Shown: one piece after another, positions 4,868 through 6,998 of the stretch
Layout: every line of letters begins with the position of its first letter
Position numbering within the stretch: position 1 is the stretch's first letter
Assembly (NCBI GenBank): GCA_900770645.1
Contig: CAAGKY010000111.1
Location: 1-6,998, forward strand
Direction: 5' to 3'
Origin: Bacilli bacterium
GTDB lineage: Bacteria; Bacillota_I; Bacilli_A; ML615J-28; CAG-313
DNA length: 6,998 nucleotides
The notes under the pieces: generated by a model
Seen by the model: only the letters and a program-made list of their open reading frames with translations
Told to the model about the DNA's origin: nothing
Databases searched by the model: none
Made by a program: the position numbers and the translations under genes

Positions 4868-6187
4868 TTACTCCTCTTGCTCAATATTAGACATGATGTC
4901 TGTAAAATCCATATATCCCGGTTGTGGAACTCCTCCAAATATTCCATTTAGATATCTTGTAGATACATTATGATTATTTTGTATTCTTCCAAAATCTTTA
5001 ATACAATTTAATGTTTTATTCCCATTAATATCAACATTTATAACATAAGAATAATCAGCTTTCATTTTTTGTAATAACATAGTATTATGAGTTGTAATAA
5101 TTAATTGTCCTTTAATTTGTTTTTCTAAATTTTCTAAAATATGTTTCATTAAAACATCATGAACACCGGTATCTATTTCATCTATAAATACAGTTCCCGA
5201 TTTTAAGCAATTGTAAATATATGGAAAAATATCTAATAATTTAAGAGTCCCCATAGATTCTAAATAATATGGCACAAAGCGAATTTTTCCATTAATCAGT
5301 TTATCAAAATATAATAAATATTTAATGTTATTATCATTTTCTTCTAATTCAAAATGAATTCCTTTTATATCTGAATACAAACAACTAAAATAATTACTTA
5401 AACTTTCTTCAATATTTAAAAGTGTTTTTTTCTCTTTTTTAGAAATAACCCCTTGCTTTAACACCATCAATGTCTTATTAGCACTAATGTAACTATATTC
5501 TGTATTATGTTGCTTATACGATAGCGAACAATTATGTAATTCAGCTAAAGCTTTTAAAAAGGATTTAGAAACATTTAAATTCATATATTTTATATTATTT
5601 ATTACACGTTCATTAGAAATAATTGATAAAAAACTATGTTTACCAAAATATTTTAAAACTTTTTCTTCGATTTCTTTTTTGTATTTTTCATTAATAAATA
5701 GATTATTATTAAAATATATTTTATCAGTAGTTATTTCAAATGTTTTTACTAAATTTTTTTCAATTTGACAATATAATGATTCATATATAATTTTTTCATC
5801 ATCAAATTCCATTTTATATTTCGCTTCTTTATTATTAGCATATAAATAGTCAAATTCTAAAACCATATTTTCATTAGAACCAATCAACTTATTTTTCACT
5901 ATTTCGCTTGCTAAACTAGTACGTGACTCTTTAATTAATTCTTTTAATATTTCATTATCTAATTTATCTATTTCTGCCTCATCATATATTTTGTTAAAAT
6001 TTTCTTGTGATGACAAAGTATCCAATGTCTTTTTTAAAAATAATATTGATCCCATTAAATTAGATTTACCTGAACCATTTTCACCATATATCATAATTAA
6101 CTTTTTAGGTTTCTGTGATTTGGTTGTAAAATTAACTTCTAAATTCCCAAATGAACGAAAATTTTTAAGTTTTATTCCTTTCAACAT
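4868..6187 (-). CDS. RecF/ABC-type AAA family ATPase, 439 aa, defence-type
   Basis: The N-terminus LKGIKLKNFRSFGNLEVNF is typical of RecF/SMC/OLD-like ATPases. Walker A GENGSGKS spans 35-42. A signature-like YLESMGT is at 308-314. Walker B TVFIDEID is at 332-339, with E337 the likely catalytic base. The switch histidine is in TTHN (365-368). The middle (about 60-300) is a lysine- and glutamate-rich helical insertion. The C-terminal NGIFGGVPQPGY is characteristic of small AAA15/AAA21 ATPases. The protein should dimerise on ATP and control its partner, here the TOPRIM protein encoded directly downstream. Start ATG at 6187 with GGAGGG 7 nt upstream. A strong promoter sits only about 15 bases before the start region, so the two-gene unit is independently expressed. 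Function as an anti-phage sensor is inferred from the pairing, not shown. Confidence 0.9.
   Translation of the reverse strand: MLKGIKLKNFRSFGNLEVNFTTKSQKPKKLIMIYGENGSGKSNLMGSILFLKKTLDTLSSQENFNKIYDEAEIDKLDNEILKELIKESRTSLASEIVKNKLIGSNENMVLEFDYLYANNKEAKYKMEFDDEKIIYESLYCQIEKNLVKTFEITTDKIYFNNNLFINEKYKKEIEEKVLKYFGKHSFLSIISNERVINNIKYMNLNVSKSFLKALAELHNCSLSYKQHNTEYSYISANKTLMVLKQGVISKKEKKTLLNIEESLSNYFSCLYSDIKGIHFELEENDNNIKYLLYFDKLINGKIRFVPYYLESMGTLKLLDIFPYIYNCLKSGTVFIDEIDTGVHDVLMKHILENLEKQIKGQLIITTHNTMLLQKMKADYSYVINVDINGNKTLNCIKDFGRIQNNHNVSTRYLNGIFGGVPQPGYMDFTDIMSNIEQEE
4871..4877 (-). promoter_or_regulatory. Ribosome binding site of the RloB-like gene
   Basis: AGAGGAG on the minus strand, inside the last codons of the ATPase gene. 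The 8-nt gap to ATT (4862) is optimal. No canonical start codon in the correct frame lies within reach. Confidence 0.55.
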
Positions 6188-6209
6188 TTAAATACCCTCC
6201 TTCCTATAT

Positions 6210-6239
6210 ATTATATATCTTTTTTTAAAATTTTGTCAA
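6210..6239 (-). promoter_or_regulatory. Consensus promoter of the AAA ATPase operon
   Basis: -35 TTGACA (6239-6234), 18-bp AT-only spacer apart from one G, -10 TATAAT (6215-6210). Transcription should start near 6203, giving a leader of about 16 nt that contains little besides the GGAGGG ribosome binding site. Confidence 0.75.
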
Positions 6240-6267
6240 CTCTTTGAATATATTTTTTTGTATTTTT

Positions 6268-6282
6268 GATACATTATGTATC
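6268..6282. promoter_or_regulatory. Operator-like palindrome upstream of the ATPase promoter
   Basis: GATACAT (6268-6274) and ATGTATC (6276-6282) are perfect arms around one base, 28 bases upstream of the -35. A one-base centre is too tight for an RNA hairpin, so a dimeric DNA-binding protein site is more likely. No regulator is identifiable in the window. Confidence 0.35.
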
Positions 6283-6299
6283 TTTTTTCGACTTTTTAT

Positions 6300-6339
6300 T
6301 GTATTTTAAAATATAAAAACTGGATTTCCATCCAGTTTT
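6300..6339 (-). terminator. Terminator after the NUDIX frame
   Basis: Perfect 10-bp stem AAAACTGGAT (6316-6325) with ATCCAGTTTT (6330-6339) and a TTCC loop. On the minus strand it ends in TTTT followed by TATATTTT. It lies just after the NUDIX stop codon (6351). It may work weakly in both directions. Confidence 0.7.
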
Positions 6340-6350
6340 ATATAACATAT

Positions 6351-6776
6351 TTAATTATGATTTATGCTTTCTATTTCTTTAAGTATATTATTTTCTAATA
6401 AATCATTATAAATATCACTGTTTAAATAAATAGCCAATTCCTCTACACTTACCCATTTATAATCTATATGTTCATCTGAAATAACAACATCACTATTTTC
6501 AACTAAACATAGATATCCAATATTTAAGAATGGTTTTAAAAATGGATGATTTTCAAATATTGGAGAAACATATACAAGTTTATATTCATTAATAATTAAA
6601 CCAGTTTCTTCTTTCACTTCTCTTTTTAAAGCATCAACTATATCTTCATTATTTTCTCTTTTACCACCAGGTATTTCCCATACATTATTACCATCATTTC
6701 TTTGAAGTAATAATACTTTATGTGTCTTGGTATTATATATTGTTGCTCTAGGTCCTATTTAAAATAATGTATACAT
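6351..6776 (-). pseudogene. NUDIX hydrolase interrupted by a stop at codon 6
   Basis: From ATG (6776-6774), with AAGGAGT 8 nt upstream, the frame reads MYTLF, then TAA (6761-6759), then continues in the same frame for 135 codons to the TAA at 6351. The part after the stop is a complete NUDIX domain: a strand with PRATIYN, a second strand with KVLLLQR, WEIPGG, and a NUDIX box with REVKEETGL. The usual length is about 140 aa, which the whole frame matches. After the internal stop no ATG, GTG or TTG occurs until the GTG at 6617, which lies inside the NUDIX box and cannot give a working enzyme. Either a nonsense mutation inactivated the gene, or it starts at ATA (6758), or a sequence error exists. 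It is 37 nt after the upstream partial gene and probably co-transcribed with it. Confidence 0.7.
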
Positions 6777-6784
6777 ATTTAGTT

Positions 6785-6791
6785 ACTCCTT
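6785..6791 (-). promoter_or_regulatory. Ribosome binding site of the NUDIX frame
   Basis: AAGGAGT on the minus strand with 8-nt spacing to ATG 6776. It shows that translation was meant to begin before the internal stop, and leaves the ATA at 6758 too far away (26 nt) for direct use. Confidence 0.6.
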
Positions 6792-6813
6792 AAACATATT
6801 TACTAATATCTTG

Positions 6814-6998
6814 CTATTTGCATCTATTTACCATCTTTAAAATAAATGGATGTTCTAAATCTAGTTCATACATATAACTATTCTTTTTTTCAATTCTACT
6901 TTTTGAATATTTAGCAAAATTGTGTTGTGATAGTTCATTAATCTTACTTATGTAATATACAACCTTGTTAACTCTTTCCTTATTGGCAATGTATTCTT
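6814..6998 (-). CDS. C-terminal 60 residues of an unidentified protein (runs off the right edge)
   Basis: One minus-strand frame is open from the right edge to TAG at 6816-6814; the other two are closed early. The visible part is rich in Lys, Asn, Tyr and Ser, predicted helical at first (NKVVYYISKINELSQ) and ending in LEHPFILKMVNRCK. No motif is recognisable and there is no membrane segment. It precedes the NUDIX frame by 37 nt, without a terminator between, so the two likely share a transcript. Confidence 0.55.
   Translation of the reverse strand, partial: EYIANKERVNKVVYYISKINELSQHNFAKYSKSRIEKKNSYMYELDLEHPFILKMVNRCK

Noticed and set aside
4840..4880. Programmed frameshift joining the ATPase and RloB-like frames
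   Set aside because: The frames are offset by -1 but the overlap has no slippery heptamer or following stem; a coupled start at ATT is simpler.
5991..6191. 66-codon open frame on the plus strand
   Set aside because: It is antisense to the Walker A end of the ATPase gene and has no ribosome binding site.
6351..6617. Short 88-aa NUDIX protein starting at GTG 6617
   Set aside because: It begins inside the NUDIX box, lacks the N-terminal strands and the conserved glycines, and has no ribosome binding site.

Overview
The window is very AT-rich, uses the standard bacterial code (tryptophan is read from TGG, TGA acts as a stop), has strong AGGAGG-type ribosome binding sites and sigma-70/SigA-type promoters. 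This points to a low-GC member of the Bacillota (Clostridia or Erysipelotrichia-like); I cannot name a genus. Every protein gene I accept lies on the minus strand, so the window reads right to left. It looks like an accessory or defence-type neighbourhood rather than a housekeeping locus.

Right end (6188-6998): the C-terminal 60 residues of an unidentified protein are followed by a NUDIX hydrolase reading frame. That frame has a good ribosome binding site and an ATG, but also an in-frame TAA at codon 6, so it looks broken or unusually started. A hairpin terminator closes this unit.

Middle right (4231-6240): a TTGACA-18-TATAAT promoter drives an ABC/RecF-like AAA ATPase (439 aa) and, overlapping its end, an RloB/TOPRIM-like protein. 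The second gene is about 190 aa if initiated at a non-canonical ATT that has an ideally spaced Shine-Dalgarno; its first ATG lies right at the catalytic DxD and would remove half the protein. ATPase-plus-TOPRIM pairs of this kind resemble RloA/RloB and PARIS anti-phage systems. A hairpin with a T7 tail ends the unit.

Spacer (3841-4290): this holds a possible plus-strand gene remnant with its own terminator. It also holds a minus-strand promoter followed by a short leader whose two possible hairpins exclude each other, as in an attenuator or small RNA.

Middle left (1132-3827): a three-gene operon encodes a NUDIX domain fused to an aminoglycoside-phosphotransferase-like kinase, a DUF3800 (RNase H-like) protein, and a 196-aa protein that may have a BECR-type RNase fold. 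Spacings are 13 nt and a 14-nt overlap. Facing the end of this operon is an intergenic small RNA gene (about 1062-1144) with a near-perfect promoter (TTGACA, extended TGATATAAT), two hairpins and an intrinsic terminator. That terminator also encodes the last codons of the 196-aa protein. Structured RNAs next to DUF3800 genes have been described as DUF3800 RNA motifs, so an RNA-plus-protein system is the most interesting hypothesis here.

Left (300-1010): about 700 bases without a credible gene, but with several well-formed inverted repeats, a 15-bp direct repeat and repeated AAAAAGTCT words. The far left holds the first 83 codons of a gene whose N-terminus resembles a Phd/YefM-type fold.
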